Part shown: positions 16,125 through 24,807 of the stretch, in pieces
How the letters are laid out: every line of letters starts with the position of its first letter
How positions within the stretch are numbered: the first letter of the stretch is position 1
From: Streptomyces camponoticapitis
Lineage (GTDB): Bacteria; Actinomycetota; Actinomycetes; Streptomycetales; Streptomycetaceae
Direction of reading: 5' to 3'
NCBI RefSeq assembly: GCF_014646115.1
Contig: NZ_BMMV01000020.1
Span: 96,425 to 160,424 of the forward strand
Length of the DNA: 64,000 bases
Notes under the pieces: model-generated
What the model was told of the DNA's origin: nothing
The model's input: only the letters and a program-made list of their open reading frames with translations
Databases searched by the model: none
Program-made: the position numbers and the translations under genes

Positions 16125-17771
16125 TCAGCGGACCCGGTAGACCGACGTCGTGCCGCTGATCTCGTTGCCGACCACCAGCAGCGCGTCACCGGTCGGGCTG
16201 TCCTTCGCCGCGACGAAGAGCACGCCCTCCGGTCCCAGGTCCCCCGCCGTACCGGCCTCCGGATCGCCCGCGAAATCACGGGAGTTGACGTATCCGGCGG
16301 CCTTCGGGCGGCGCGGGTCGCTCAGGTCGTACGCCGCGATGCCGCCGGGCCGCTCCAGGCCGACGAAGGCGTACGTCGTGCCGCGCACCGATCCCGTGGT
16401 GATGCCCTCCGGCTCGGGACCCTTGCTGTCGCTGCGGCTGTCGGGGTCGTTCTCCGCGTTGTCGGTGTTGAAGTTCTCCGGGAACGCCTTGGCCGTCAGC
16501 TGCTCCAGGTCGTCGCCGGAGTCCCAGACGAGCCGGCCGCGCTCGTCGCGTACGGAGATCGATCGGCCGCCCAGCGAGTTCAGCTCGGTGACCCGGCCCT
16601 GGCTGTCCGTGGGCGAGGTGCTGGTGATGTTGAGGCGGCCGAGCGCGTCGTCCTCCTGGAGCGCGGCGGCGTCCGGGAACGCCTTCGGGTTCAGCTCGAC
16701 ATCCTTGACCCGCACCTCCTCGGCGAAGCAGTCCCACTCGCGGGCGTCGCCCTCGTTGGCGCTGACGGTGTACTCGTCGCCGCGCGCGCTGAAGGCGTGG
16801 ATCCCGTCGGGCTTGTAGAGGCCCTTGACCGGCCAGGTGCGGATGTTGACGCCGTCCTCGTCGGAGGCGTCGAGGCCGTTGCCGCGCGCGGAGTGGTCCT
16901 TCTCGCCGAGCGGGACGATCTTCTCGACCTCGGCGCGGCGCAGATCGACGAGCGCGAGCGCGTTGTTCTCCTGGAGGGTGACCCAGGCGGTGCGGCCGTC
17001 CTTCGACACGGCCACGTACTCGGGCTCGATGTCCTGGCTGACGGAGGCGTTCGGACCGTAGATCAGGACACCGTCGCGGGTCAGCTCCTTCTTCCTGCGG
17101 TCCCACTTCTCGAAACCGGCCGTGTGAACCGTGGCACGGCGCAGCTCGCCGCCCGGACCGCGGCCCCGGTCCAGGTCGATGACGCTGATCGAGCCGACGG
17201 GGTCGGTCCCGGCGGGCTCGGTGCCGCCCGGCGCGCAGTACGAGTCGGGCTCACCCTCGTTGGCGACGACGACGCGGTCACCCTTCGGGGTGAACGTCAC
17301 CATGTCGGGCAGGGCGCCGACCCGTACCTCCTTCAGCTTGCGGCCGTCGGAGGCGCGGAAGAACGAGACCGTGCCCCGGTCGGTCTTGTCCTCGGCCTCC
17401 TGGCCGACGGCGACCAGCCCTTCGTGGACGGTCACGCTGTTGGCGCCCGGCGTCACGAGCCGGCCCGTCCTACGGGGCTCGGCGGGGTTCCGGATGTCGA
17501 GAATGTCGACGGTGCCGGCCTCCGCGTTGATCGTGAAGACCTTGCGGGTCCGGGAGTCGTACGCGGTGATCTCCGCGCCGCCCTCGTCGAACTTGCCGCT
17601 CTCGTAGCGGCCGAGCAGGGTCAGGTCGAGCTTGCCGCCCTGGTGGCCGGGCTTCCCGTGTCCGTGGCCGCCCCCGTGCGAGCCGGTGGCCTGCGCCGAC
17701 GGCAGCAGAGCGGTGGTGGCGGCCATGACCGTGACGGTGGCCAGGGCAAGGAGTGTGCTGCGCTTCTTCAT
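16125..17771 (-). CDS. secreted choice-of-anchor I family protein
   Basis: 548 residues. A clear Sec signal peptide (1-29, cleavage near AQA) and a His/Gly-rich start of the mature protein lead into a beta-propeller-like body. Motifs such as GAEITAYDSRTRKVFTINAE, the repeated GLYKPDGIHAF and ANEGDAREW match the choice-of-anchor I family found next to phosphatases and nucleases. No sortase signal is visible at the C-terminus, so the protein is probably released. The function is not established; a role in phosphate or nucleic acid scavenging is only suggested by family context. Confidence 0.78.
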   Translation of the reverse strand: MKKRSTLLALATVTVMAATTALLPSAQATGSHGGGHGHGKPGHQGGKLDLTLLGRYESGKFDEGGAEITAYDSRTRKVFTINAEAGTVDILDIRNPAEPRRTGRLVTPGANSVTVHEGLVAVGQEAEDKTDRGTVSFFRASDGRKLKEVRVGALPDMVTFTPKGDRVVVANEGEPDSYCAPGGTEPAGTDPVGSISVIDLDRGRGPGGELRRATVHTAGFEKWDRRKKELTRDGVLIYGPNASVSQDIEPEYVAVSKDGRTAWVTLQENNALALVDLRRAEVEKIVPLGEKDHSARGNGLDASDEDGVNIRTWPVKGLYKPDGIHAFSARGDEYTVSANEGDAREWDCFAEEVRVKDVELNPKAFPDAAALQEDDALGRLNITSTSPTDSQGRVTELNSLGGRSISVRDERGRLVWDSGDDLEQLTAKAFPENFNTDNAENDPDSRSDSKGPEPEGITTGSVRGTTYAFVGLERPGGIAAYDLSDPRRPKAAGYVNSRDFAGDPEAGTAGDLGPEGVLFVAAKDSPTGDALLVVGNEISGTTSVYRVR

Positions 17772-17953
17772 GAGCGCTCAGCGTTGTGTGAAGCTCCGCT
17801 GCCCGGGTGAACTGCCCGGACCCCTCCGGTGAACACTGCCTCAACAAAATGCGAGGCCCGGGGCCCGGTCCGGGGGCTGCCCGTCTCACACTCCGGACCG
17901 GCGTGGTCAAAAACACCAGGCGCCCCGCGTTACCCAGTCGTAAGCTCGCCGTC

Positions 17954-19165
17954 ATGCAGGTCATCCAGTCAACCAAGCTCGCCAATGTCTGTTATGAGAT
18001 CCGGGGTCCCGTCCTCGACGAGGCGATGCGGCTGGAGGCAGCAGGCCACCGCATCCTCAAGCTCAACACCGGGAATCCGGCGGCCTTCGGCTTCGAGTGC
18101 CCGCCCGAGATCCTGGAGGACGTCCTCCGCAACCTCGGCGACGCGCACGGCTACGGCGACGCCAAGGGGCTGCTCTCCGCGCGCCGCGCCGTGATGCAGC
18201 ACTACCAGACGAAGAACATCGAACTCGACGTCGAGGACATCTACCTCGGCAACGGCGTGTCCGAGCTGATCCAGATGTCGATGCAGGCACTGCTCGACGA
18301 CGGGGACGAGGTCCTCGTACCGGCGCCGGACTATCCGCTGTGGACCGCGTCCGTCTCGCTGGCCGGCGGCACGGCCGTGCACTACCGCTGCGACGAGCAG
18401 GCGGAGTGGATGCCGGACCTGGCCGACGTCGAGCGCAAGATCACCGATCGCACCAAGGCGATCGTGATCATCAACCCGAACAACCCCACCGGCGCCGTCT
18501 ACAGCGACGAGATGCTGCTCGGGCTCACCGAGATCGCACGCAGGCACAGCCTGATCGTCTGCTCGGACGAGATCTACGACCGGATCCTGTACGACGGCGC
18601 GACCCACACCCCCACCGCCGCCATCGCGCCCGACCTGCTGACCCTCACCTTCAACGGCCTGTCGAAGAACTACCGCGTCGCGGGCTTCCGCTCCGGCTGG
18701 CTGGCGGTCTGCGGACCGAAGACGCACGCGACCTCGTACATCGAGGGCCTGACGATCCTGGCCAACATGCGGCTGTGCGCGAACATGCCCTCGCAGCACG
18801 CGGTGGCGACGGCGCTGGGCGGCCGGCAGTCGATCCAGGACCTCGTCCTGCCGGGCGGGCGCATTCTGGAGCAGCGGGACACCGCGTACGACCTGCTGAC
18901 GAGCATCCCGGGCGTCACCTGCGTCAAGCCGAAGGGCGCGCTCTATCTCTTCCCCCGGCTCGATCCGAAGGTCTTCAAGATCAAGGATGACCGGCAGATG
19001 GTCCTCGACCTGCTGCAACGCGAGAAGATCATGGTCGTGCACGGGACCGGCTTCAACTGGCCGGAGCCCGATCACTTCCGGATCGTGACGCTTCCCGCGG
19101 CGCCGGAGCTGGCGGACGCGGTGACCCGGATCGGGAACTTCCTGGACGGTTACTCGCAGCCGTAG
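17954..19165 (+). CDS. alanine aminotransferase-like class I/II aminotransferase
   Basis: 403 residues. PLP-dependent fold type I with NPNNPTGAVYS, the SDEIYDR motif and the Schiff-base lysine in FNGLSKNYRVAGFRSGW. The last of these, and the N-terminal MQVIQSTKLANVCYEIRGP, are typical of AlaA-like alanine aminotransferases. It should interconvert pyruvate plus glutamate and alanine plus 2-oxoglutarate. No ribosome binding site is evident before the ATG, which was chosen because the family starts here; the frame continues upstream. Confidence 0.88.
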   Translation: MQVIQSTKLANVCYEIRGPVLDEAMRLEAAGHRILKLNTGNPAAFGFECPPEILEDVLRNLGDAHGYGDAKGLLSARRAVMQHYQTKNIELDVEDIYLGNGVSELIQMSMQALLDDGDEVLVPAPDYPLWTASVSLAGGTAVHYRCDEQAEWMPDLADVERKITDRTKAIVIINPNNPTGAVYSDEMLLGLTEIARRHSLIVCSDEIYDRILYDGATHTPTAAIAPDLLTLTFNGLSKNYRVAGFRSGWLAVCGPKTHATSYIEGLTILANMRLCANMPSQHAVATALGGRQSIQDLVLPGGRILEQRDTAYDLLTSIPGVTCVKPKGALYLFPRLDPKVFKIKDDRQMVLDLLQREKIMVVHGTGFNWPEPDHFRIVTLPAAPELADAVTRIGNFLDGYSQP

Positions 19166-19190
19166 AGCCAGGGCTTGACTCGACTCAACT

Positions 19191-19205
19191 TTAGACTGAT
19201 TCCAA
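19191..19205. promoter_or_regulatory. possible Fur/PerR-like box
   Basis: TTAGACTGATTCCAA has 7-1-7 symmetry (five of seven positions match) of the kind seen at sites for Fur-superfamily regulators. It lies 40 bases before the start of the small gene at 19246. The match is imperfect and could be chance. Confidence 0.25.
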
Positions 19206-19245
19206 TGTAGGATGGCTTCCTGACGACGCCAGGAGGCCATCCCCC

Positions 19246-19644
19246 ATGTATGAGCCGATCCGCACCAAGTCGGTCCACTCGATGGCCGACACCGACTTCC
19301 CGCACCGCACCCGCGAGGAGGAGCTGGACATCCAGCTCGCCGGGCATCTCGCGGCGCTGCTGGCCGTCACCGACGACCTCGGGCTCGACGAGGCGGCAGG
19401 GCTGATCGCCAAGCAGGTGACCAGGCTGCGGGGCGCCGCGCCGATCCGCGCTCCCCGGTCCGCCGAGTCCCATGACGATGGCGGAGACTCGGCCGAGCTG
19501 CACCGGCGGGCGCACGCCCTGGCCGGCCGGGCGCTGGTCGTCGCCGCCTCGCGCGCCGACACGGCCGCGGCGATCCTCGCGGCCGAGCGGATGGACGCGC
19601 ACACGGCCGCGCTGCGGGCGGCGCCCCTCGTGGACGCCCACTGA
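19246..19644 (+). CDS. small helical protein of unknown function
   Basis: 132 residues, Ala- and Asp/Glu-rich, predicted mostly alpha-helical, without signal peptide or membrane segment. AGGAGG (19231-19236) lies nine bases before the ATG, an unusually good site here. The protein is hydrophilic with an Ala-rich, regularly spaced second half (residues 85-132). I do not recognise the family. The gene is preceded by a possible Fur-like box and stands between an aminotransferase gene and a convergent ureohydrolase gene. Confidence 0.6.
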   Translation: MYEPIRTKSVHSMADTDFPHRTREEELDIQLAGHLAALLAVTDDLGLDEAAGLIAKQVTRLRGAAPIRAPRSAESHDDGGDSAELHRRAHALAGRALVVAASRADTAAAILAAERMDAHTAALRAAPLVDAH

Positions 19645-19690
19645 CGGTTCGACGGTGACAATGGTGCCGTCCTCGTAGATCCGACAGACC

Positions 19691-20938
19691 CTAGTCGCCG
19701 ATGCCGGCGTCGCGGTCGCGGCGAGCTTCGTCGTGTGCGCGCCGCTCCGGGCTCACGCGGTTGCCGAGGTGGCCGTTCTCCACCAGCGTCGCCAGGGTGT
19801 CCATGACGACGCGGGCGCCGAGTTGGGACGTGGTGTCGGCGACGTCGTAGGGCGGGGCGATCTCCACCAGGTCCATGCCGATCAGTCCCTCCTGCGCGAC
19901 CTTGCGGACGGCTTTCAGGGCTTCGCGGGGGGACATGCCACCGGGTTCGGGGGTTCCGGTGCCGGGGGCGTAGCCGGGGTCGACGACGTCGATGTCGAAC
20001 GACAGGTAGACCGCGTCCGCGTCCTTCCAGGCGATCTCCAGGGCGATGTCCACGGCGTGGTCGATGCCGAGCTCCTCGACGTCGAACATGGTGATGACGG
20101 TGGTGTCGCGTTCCTCCGCGACCTGGACCCCGGAGTGGTTGCCGATCCACCCGCCGATGCCGATCTGGACCAGGTTGGCCGGCGGCACGTTGGGCAGGTC
20201 CGTCGCGTGGGACCAGTGCGTGGTGTGCATGCGCTCGTCCATCGTGGTCACCGCGGTGTCGATGTGGCGGTCGAAGTGCACGATGCCCAGTCGCCCGTCG
20301 ACGTGTTTGGCGAGTGCTTTGGCGTCGGGGTAGCCGATGCTGTGATCCCCGCCGATGATCACCGGGAAGGCCCCCGTGTCGAGGATGTGGGAGATGCCCA
20401 GGTCGACCTGGCCGAAGGTCTTCTCGATATTGGCCGGGATGACGAAGATGTCACCGGCGTCGCCGATGGTGAGCTCTTCGAGGAGGTCCATGCCCAGGTC
20501 GGGGCTGTAGGAGTCGTACAGCGCGGATATGCGGCGAACCGCCTGCGGGCCGAACCGCGCGCCGGAGCGGTAGGTGGTGCCCATGTCGAACGGCACACCC
20601 ACCACAGCGACGTCGAAGCGGCCGATGTCGCGGATGTTCTCCACGTACGGCGACTTCAGAAAGGTGTTGATCCCCGCGAACATCGGGTCCAGGCCGCGGG
20701 AGAACAAGGAGATGTCGCGGTCATTGATCGAGGACGCCGAGGGCAGGCCCAGATCGAGGCTCCGCTCCACCGCCTCGCGGCGCTTGGTCCCGGGAACGTC
20801 CCTGAGGCGACGGCGGGCGCGCATCCCGGACAGCCGGGCCCGCTCGGCGGCCACGTCCTTCTCTCGCCGCTCCCCCTTGGCGGGGTTGGGCCTCATGGGG
20901 TTGCGGTGGTGGCGATTGTCGTCGGGGACGCGTGTCAC
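19691..20938 (-). CDS. arginase/agmatinase-family ureohydrolase, possible guanidine hydrolase
   Basis: 415 residues, longer than usual agmatinases because of a basic N-terminal extension of about 110 residues. The binuclear metal ligands are intact: GGDHS (about 196-200), D-x-H-x-D as DRHID (223-227), and SFDIDVVDP (about 313-321). The canonical DAH is DRH here, as I recall for the nickel-dependent guanidine hydrolase GdmH of cyanobacteria, which also has an N-terminal extension. Agmatinase or guanidino-acid hydrolase remain possible. The GTG start follows GGGAG; in-frame starts downstream (for instance Met17) are alternatives. No guanidine riboswitch is visible upstream. Confidence 0.8.
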   Translation of the reverse strand: MTRVPDDNRHHRNPMRPNPAKGERREKDVAAERARLSGMRARRRLRDVPGTKRREAVERSLDLGLPSASSINDRDISLFSRGLDPMFAGINTFLKSPYVENIRDIGRFDVAVVGVPFDMGTTYRSGARFGPQAVRRISALYDSYSPDLGMDLLEELTIGDAGDIFVIPANIEKTFGQVDLGISHILDTGAFPVIIGGDHSIGYPDAKALAKHVDGRLGIVHFDRHIDTAVTTMDERMHTTHWSHATDLPNVPPANLVQIGIGGWIGNHSGVQVAEERDTTVITMFDVEELGIDHAVDIALEIAWKDADAVYLSFDIDVVDPGYAPGTGTPEPGGMSPREALKAVRKVAQEGLIGMDLVEIAPPYDVADTTSQLGARVVMDTLATLVENGHLGNRVSPERRAHDEARRDRDAGIGD

Positions 20939-21212
20939 GGCGGCTCCCTTCCACCGTTCCTGTGGTGCCGGAAGCGGATGAAGGACGAGTGAACGGTGCG
21001 GGCCCCGGCCGTGTGCGTGGTCGTCGGACCCGTCAGTCGTCGGAACCATCGGTCCTCGGAAACCATCGGCCGTCAGGCCCGTCGATCGTCAGAACCATCG
21101 TGCGCGGTTTCCGGTCCGGCTGCCAGCCGGACCCGTTCCGGGCGCGAACGAACCCGGCCTTCCCGCGTCCGTACACGCGGCGTGAGGGCGCGATCGCGGC
21201 TCCGACCGGAGC

Positions 21213-21638
21213 TCAGAAGACCGGTTCTCCCACGCCCAGCATGTTTCCCTCGCTGTCGCGGAACCACGCGCCGAGTTCGCCCCGGGCGCCCTTGCTCGGG
21301 TAGTTGCCCTCGATCTCGGCGATGCCGTCCCTCGTCACGAGTCCGGGTACGTCGACGTCCTCGAACACCACGCCCCGGCGCCTGAGTTCGGCCACGACCG
21401 TCTCGATGTCGTCGACCTCCAGCGCCATCTGTGTGAACGTGCCGGGTGAGGCCCCCGTCGACTGGAACAGGACGAAATCCGTGCCCGCGCAGCGGTAGAG
21501 CAGGCCGCCGGGGCGCTCGTCCACCGGATCCAGGCCCAGCTTCTCGGCGTAGAAACGGCGGGCCCTGCTCAGGTCCTGGGCCGGGAGTCTGGTGGCCGCG
21601 CGGGCGTGGATCAGAAGGCTCTTGGCGTCTGCGTTCAT
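21213..21638 (-). CDS. VOC-family (glyoxalase/dioxygenase superfamily) protein
   Basis: 141 residues, one glyoxalase-like beta-alpha-beta module pair. The features ARRFYAEKLGLDP, FVLFQS and WFRDSEGNMLGVGEP are typical, and the final Glu-like metal ligand region is present. Members range from metal-dependent lyases to antibiotic-binding proteins, so no substrate can be given. Single gene, with about 275 bp of unremarkable sequence separating it from the ureohydrolase. Confidence 0.75.
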   Translation of the reverse strand: MNADAKSLLIHARAATRLPAQDLSRARRFYAEKLGLDPVDERPGGLLYRCAGTDFVLFQSTGASPGTFTQMALEVDDIETVVAELRRRGVVFEDVDVPGLVTRDGIAEIEGNYPSKGARGELGAWFRDSEGNMLGVGEPVF

Positions 21639-21751
21639 GGGTTCACTGTGCCGTGGCCACCTGGCGCGGGCGCCGACGAACCGGTGGGCGGCCCCGAGAT
21701 TCAGCGGGTCGGAGCAGTCACTGCGGGGTGCGTTCCGCCGCCCACGCCGAG

Positions 21752-21785
21752 ACCCCCGGAGCCGTGAGGGATGGGCTCCGGGGGT
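21752..21785 (-). terminator. hairpin downstream of the PEP carboxykinase gene
   Basis: A perfect 12-bp stem (ACCCCCGGAGCC with its complement at 21774-21785) with a 10-base loop, 60 bases past the stop of pckG in its direction of transcription. Confidence 0.7.
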
Positions 21786-21847
21786 CGGTTTCGGAGGGTG
21801 GTCCGGGGGCGCGCGTCCGTCGGGCGCGCGGTGTCAGGACAGCGGTG

Positions 21848-23746
21848 TCAGGACAGGCGGTTCACCAGGGCGTGGTACTCGTCCCACAGCTCCGGCGGTG
21901 TGTGGGTGCCGAAGGTGTTCAGATGGTCCGGGACCAGGGAAGCCTCCTCGCGCCAGACCTCCTTGTCGACCGTGAGCAGGAAGTCAAGGTCGTCCTCCGA
22001 GAGTCCCAGGCCGCCGGTGTCCAGGGCGCCCTTCGCCGGGAGGATGCCGATCGGGGAGTCGACGCCCTCGCCCTTGCCCTCCAGGCGCTCCACGATCCAC
22101 TTCAGTACGCGGCCGTTCTCGCCGAAACCGGGCCAGACGAACTCGCCCGCCTCGTTCTTGCGGAACCAGTTGACGTAGTAGATCTTCGGGAGCTTGGCCT
22201 CGTCGCCCCTGTCCTTCGCCGTGGCGCCGATCTTCACCCAGTGGGCCATGTAGTCGCCCATGTTGTAACCGCAGAACGGCAGCATCGCGAACGGGTCGCG
22301 GCGCAGCTCGCCCACCTTCCCCTCGGCCGCGGCGGTCTTCTCGGAGGCGACGTTCGCGCCGAGGAAGACTCCGTGCTGCCAGTTGAACGACTCCGTCACC
22401 AGCGGTACGGCGGAGGCGCGGCGCCCGCCGAAGAGGATCGCCGAGATCGGGACGCCCCTGGGGTCCTCCCACTCGGGCGCGATGATCGGGCACTGGCCGG
22501 CGGGCACGGTGAAGCGGGCGTTGGGGTGGGCGGCCGGGGTCCCGGACTCCGGGGTCCAGTCGTTGCCCTTCCAGTCCGTGAGGTGCGCGGGCGGCTCCTC
22601 GGTCATGCCCTCCCACCACACGTCGCCGTCGTCGGTGAGGGCGACGTTCGTGAAGACGGAGTTGCCCCACATCGTCTTCATGGCATTGGCGTTGGTGTGC
22701 TCACCCGTGCCGGGCGCGACGCCGAAGAAGCCCGCCTCCGGGTTGATCGCGTACAGCCTGCCGTCCTCGCCGAACCGCATCCACGCGATGTCGTCGCCGA
22801 TCGTCTCGACGGTCCAGCCGGAGATGGTCGGCTCCAGCATCGCGAGGTTGGTCTTGCCGCAGGCCGAAGGGAAGGCGGCGGCGAGATACCTCGGGGCCTC
22901 GGCCTCCCCGCGCGGCGGCGTCAGCTTGAGGATCAGCATGTGCTCGGCGAGCCAGCCCTCGTCCCGTGCCATGACGGAGGCGATGCGCAGCGCGTAACAC
23001 TTCTTGCCCAGCAGCGCGTTGCCACCGTATCCGGAGCCGTACGACCAGATCTCGCGGTCCTCGGGGAAGTGCGAGATGTACTTGGTGGTGTTGCAGGGCC
23101 ACGGGACATCGGCCCGGCCGTCGGCGAGCGGGGCGCCGAGGGTGTGGACGGCCTTCACGAAGAAGCCGTCGTCGCCGAGTTCGTCGAGGACCGGCTGCCC
23201 CATGCGCGTCATGGTGCGCATGGAGACCGCGACATAGGCGGAGTCGGTGATCTCGACGCCGATCGCGGAGAGCGGTGAGCCGACCGGGCCCATGCAGAAC
23301 GGGACGACGTACATGGTCCGTCCGCGCATCGAGCCGCGGAAGACGCCCTGCTCACCGGTGAAGATGTCGCGCATCTCCTTCGGTGCCTTCCACTTGTTCG
23401 TGGGACCCGCGTCCTCCTCGCGCTCCGAGCAGATGAAGGTGCGGTCCTCGACGCGCGCCACGTCGGTGGGGTCGGAGGCCGCGTAGTACGAGTTGGGGCG
23501 CTTGATCGGGTCGAGCTTCGTGAACGTGCCCTTCGCCACGAGCTCTTCGCAGAGGCGCTCGTACTCGGCTTCCGAGCCGTCGCACCAGACCACCCGGTCC
23601 GGCTGGGTCAGGGCCGCGATCTCGTCGACCCAGGAGATCAGCTCCCGATGACGGGTGGGACCGGCCTGACCGGCCTGAGCCCCGGGATCGGCCTGAGCCC
23701 CGGGATTGAGGGGGTCTCCGCTGGAAAGCTCTGCGTCGCGCGCCAC
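21848..23746 (-). CDS. pckG: GTP-dependent phosphoenolpyruvate carboxykinase
   Basis: 632 residues. Converts oxaloacetate plus GTP to phosphoenolpyruvate, the entry to gluconeogenesis. The GTP-type signature FPSACGKTNLAMLEP is present with the P-loop Lys, together with the PEP-carboxykinase motif around YIAHFPED-like GYVSHFPEDREIW and the Mn-binding region. The second of two close GTG codons was taken as start because AAGGAG is five bases upstream of it; the first lies within the ribosome binding site. A terminator hairpin follows. Confidence 0.95.
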   Translation of the reverse strand: MARDAELSSGDPLNPGAQADPGAQAGQAGPTRHRELISWVDEIAALTQPDRVVWCDGSEAEYERLCEELVAKGTFTKLDPIKRPNSYYAASDPTDVARVEDRTFICSEREEDAGPTNKWKAPKEMRDIFTGEQGVFRGSMRGRTMYVVPFCMGPVGSPLSAIGVEITDSAYVAVSMRTMTRMGQPVLDELGDDGFFVKAVHTLGAPLADGRADVPWPCNTTKYISHFPEDREIWSYGSGYGGNALLGKKCYALRIASVMARDEGWLAEHMLILKLTPPRGEAEAPRYLAAAFPSACGKTNLAMLEPTISGWTVETIGDDIAWMRFGEDGRLYAINPEAGFFGVAPGTGEHTNANAMKTMWGNSVFTNVALTDDGDVWWEGMTEEPPAHLTDWKGNDWTPESGTPAAHPNARFTVPAGQCPIIAPEWEDPRGVPISAILFGGRRASAVPLVTESFNWQHGVFLGANVASEKTAAAEGKVGELRRDPFAMLPFCGYNMGDYMAHWVKIGATAKDRGDEAKLPKIYYVNWFRKNEAGEFVWPGFGENGRVLKWIVERLEGKGEGVDSPIGILPAKGALDTGGLGLSEDDLDFLLTVDKEVWREEASLVPDHLNTFGTHTPPELWDEYHALVNRLS

Positions 23747-23949
23747 GGTCACTCCTTGATGAGGGTTTATAGGTGTATGCCCCGTGGGGGCTGCGACCCG
23801 GACGCTTCGTTACCGCTCATCCGGTGCCGACCGCACTCATTTGATCATCCGACTCCCGCGCCCATCTGTCCAGAGGGCCGCACACGTGAGCATCGCCACT
23901 CCATCCGGCCGTCCTGGTACGGGGGGTGGGTAAGCGGCCATCCCCATCT

Positions 23950-23973
23950 GCTACCTACGGTTCCGTAGGTAGC
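23950..23973. promoter_or_regulatory. 24-bp palindrome directly before trhA
   Basis: Two perfect 11-base arms (GCTACCTACGG and its complement) are separated by TT. The right arm runs into TAGCAT (23970-23975), a possible -10 box six bases before the ATG at 23982, which has no ribosome binding site. A repressor bound here would block transcription of a leaderless trhA mRNA. The symmetry suits a TetR-type dimer; no TetR gene is adjacent. Confidence 0.6.
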
Positions 23974-23981
23974 ATGAACAC

Positions 23982-24695
23982 ATGACTTCTCCCGCGTCCG
24001 ACTCGCTCGCGAACCCCCCACAACCCGAAGGGGGACCGACCGAGATCCAGCTGCCGACCCCGGTCAAACCGATGATGCGCGGCTGGCTGCACATGGGGAT
24101 GTTCCCGGCCGTCCTGATCGCGGGGATCGCCCTGATCGCCATGGCCGACACCACCAGGGCGCGGTTCGCCTGCGCGATCTTCGCCGCCACGGCCTGCCTG
24201 CTGTTCGGCGTCAGCGGCGTCTACCACCGCGGCAATTGGGGACCACGGGGCGAGGCCGTACTCAGACGGCTCGATCACGCCAATATCTTTCTGATCATCG
24301 CGGGCACCTACACCCCGCTGACCATGCTGCTGCTGCCCGACTCCACCGGCCGCACGCTGCTCTGGGCGGTCTGGGGCGCCGCCGCTGCCGGTATCGCCTT
24401 CCGGGTCTTCTGGGTCGGCGCCCCGCGCTGGCTCTACACCCCCTGCTACATCGCCATGGGCTGGGCGGCCGTCTTCTTCCTGCCCGACTTCCTGCGCACC
24501 GGCGGGATCGTCGTCCTGGTCCTGATCGTCACCGGCGGACTGCTCTACAGCGCGGGCGGCGTGATCTACGGCCTCAAGCGCCCCAACCCCTCACCGCGCT
24601 GGTTCGGCTTCCACGAGGTCTTCCACTCGCTCACGCTCGCCGCGTTCGTCGTGCACTACGTCGGCATCTCGCTGGTGGCGTCCCAGCACTCCTGA
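23982..24695 (+). CDS. trhA: hemolysin III / TrhA family membrane protein (PAQR superfamily)
   Basis: 237 residues, seven membrane helices. Diagnostic residues are S-G-V-Y-H (about 68-72), the RRLDHANIFLIIAGTYTP block, and the C-terminal HEVFHSLTLAAFVVHY; these hold the Ser, Asp and three His of the PAQR zinc site. In bacteria such proteins influence membrane energetics and fatty-acid composition. The start at 23982 appears leaderless, with a long palindrome over its promoter. Confidence 0.87.
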   Translation: MTSPASDSLANPPQPEGGPTEIQLPTPVKPMMRGWLHMGMFPAVLIAGIALIAMADTTRARFACAIFAATACLLFGVSGVYHRGNWGPRGEAVLRRLDHANIFLIIAGTYTPLTMLLLPDSTGRTLLWAVWGAAAAGIAFRVFWVGAPRWLYTPCYIAMGWAAVFFLPDFLRTGGIVVLVLIVTGGLLYSAGGVIYGLKRPNPSPRWFGFHEVFHSLTLAAFVVHYVGISLVASQHS

Positions 24696-24772
24696 CGGAC
24701 CGTGAGGCGCCCCGAGCCACCCCGGGCCGACCTACAACTTCACATTGACACCAACCCCCTTTTGAGAGTTAC

Positions 24773-24784
24773 TGTCATTTGACA
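24773..24784. promoter_or_regulatory. operator-like palindrome in the MFS-TetR promoter
   Basis: TGTCA-TT-TGACA is a perfect inverted repeat 24 bases before the MFS start. TTGACA at 24745-24750 is a good -35, so the palindrome covers the -10 area. The TetR gene at the end of this operon probably encodes its ligand-responsive repressor. Confidence 0.6.
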
Positions 24785-24807
24785 TAAGCACTCATGAGGG
24801 GGCGGTC

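Noticed and set aside
20939..21212. Possible guanidine riboswitch upstream of the ureohydrolase gene
   Set aside because: I looked for the conserved ACGR/GG-type motifs and paired stems but found no convincing match.
21446..23278. Open frame of 610 codons on the + strand
   Set aside because: Antisense to pckG, whose motifs are complete.
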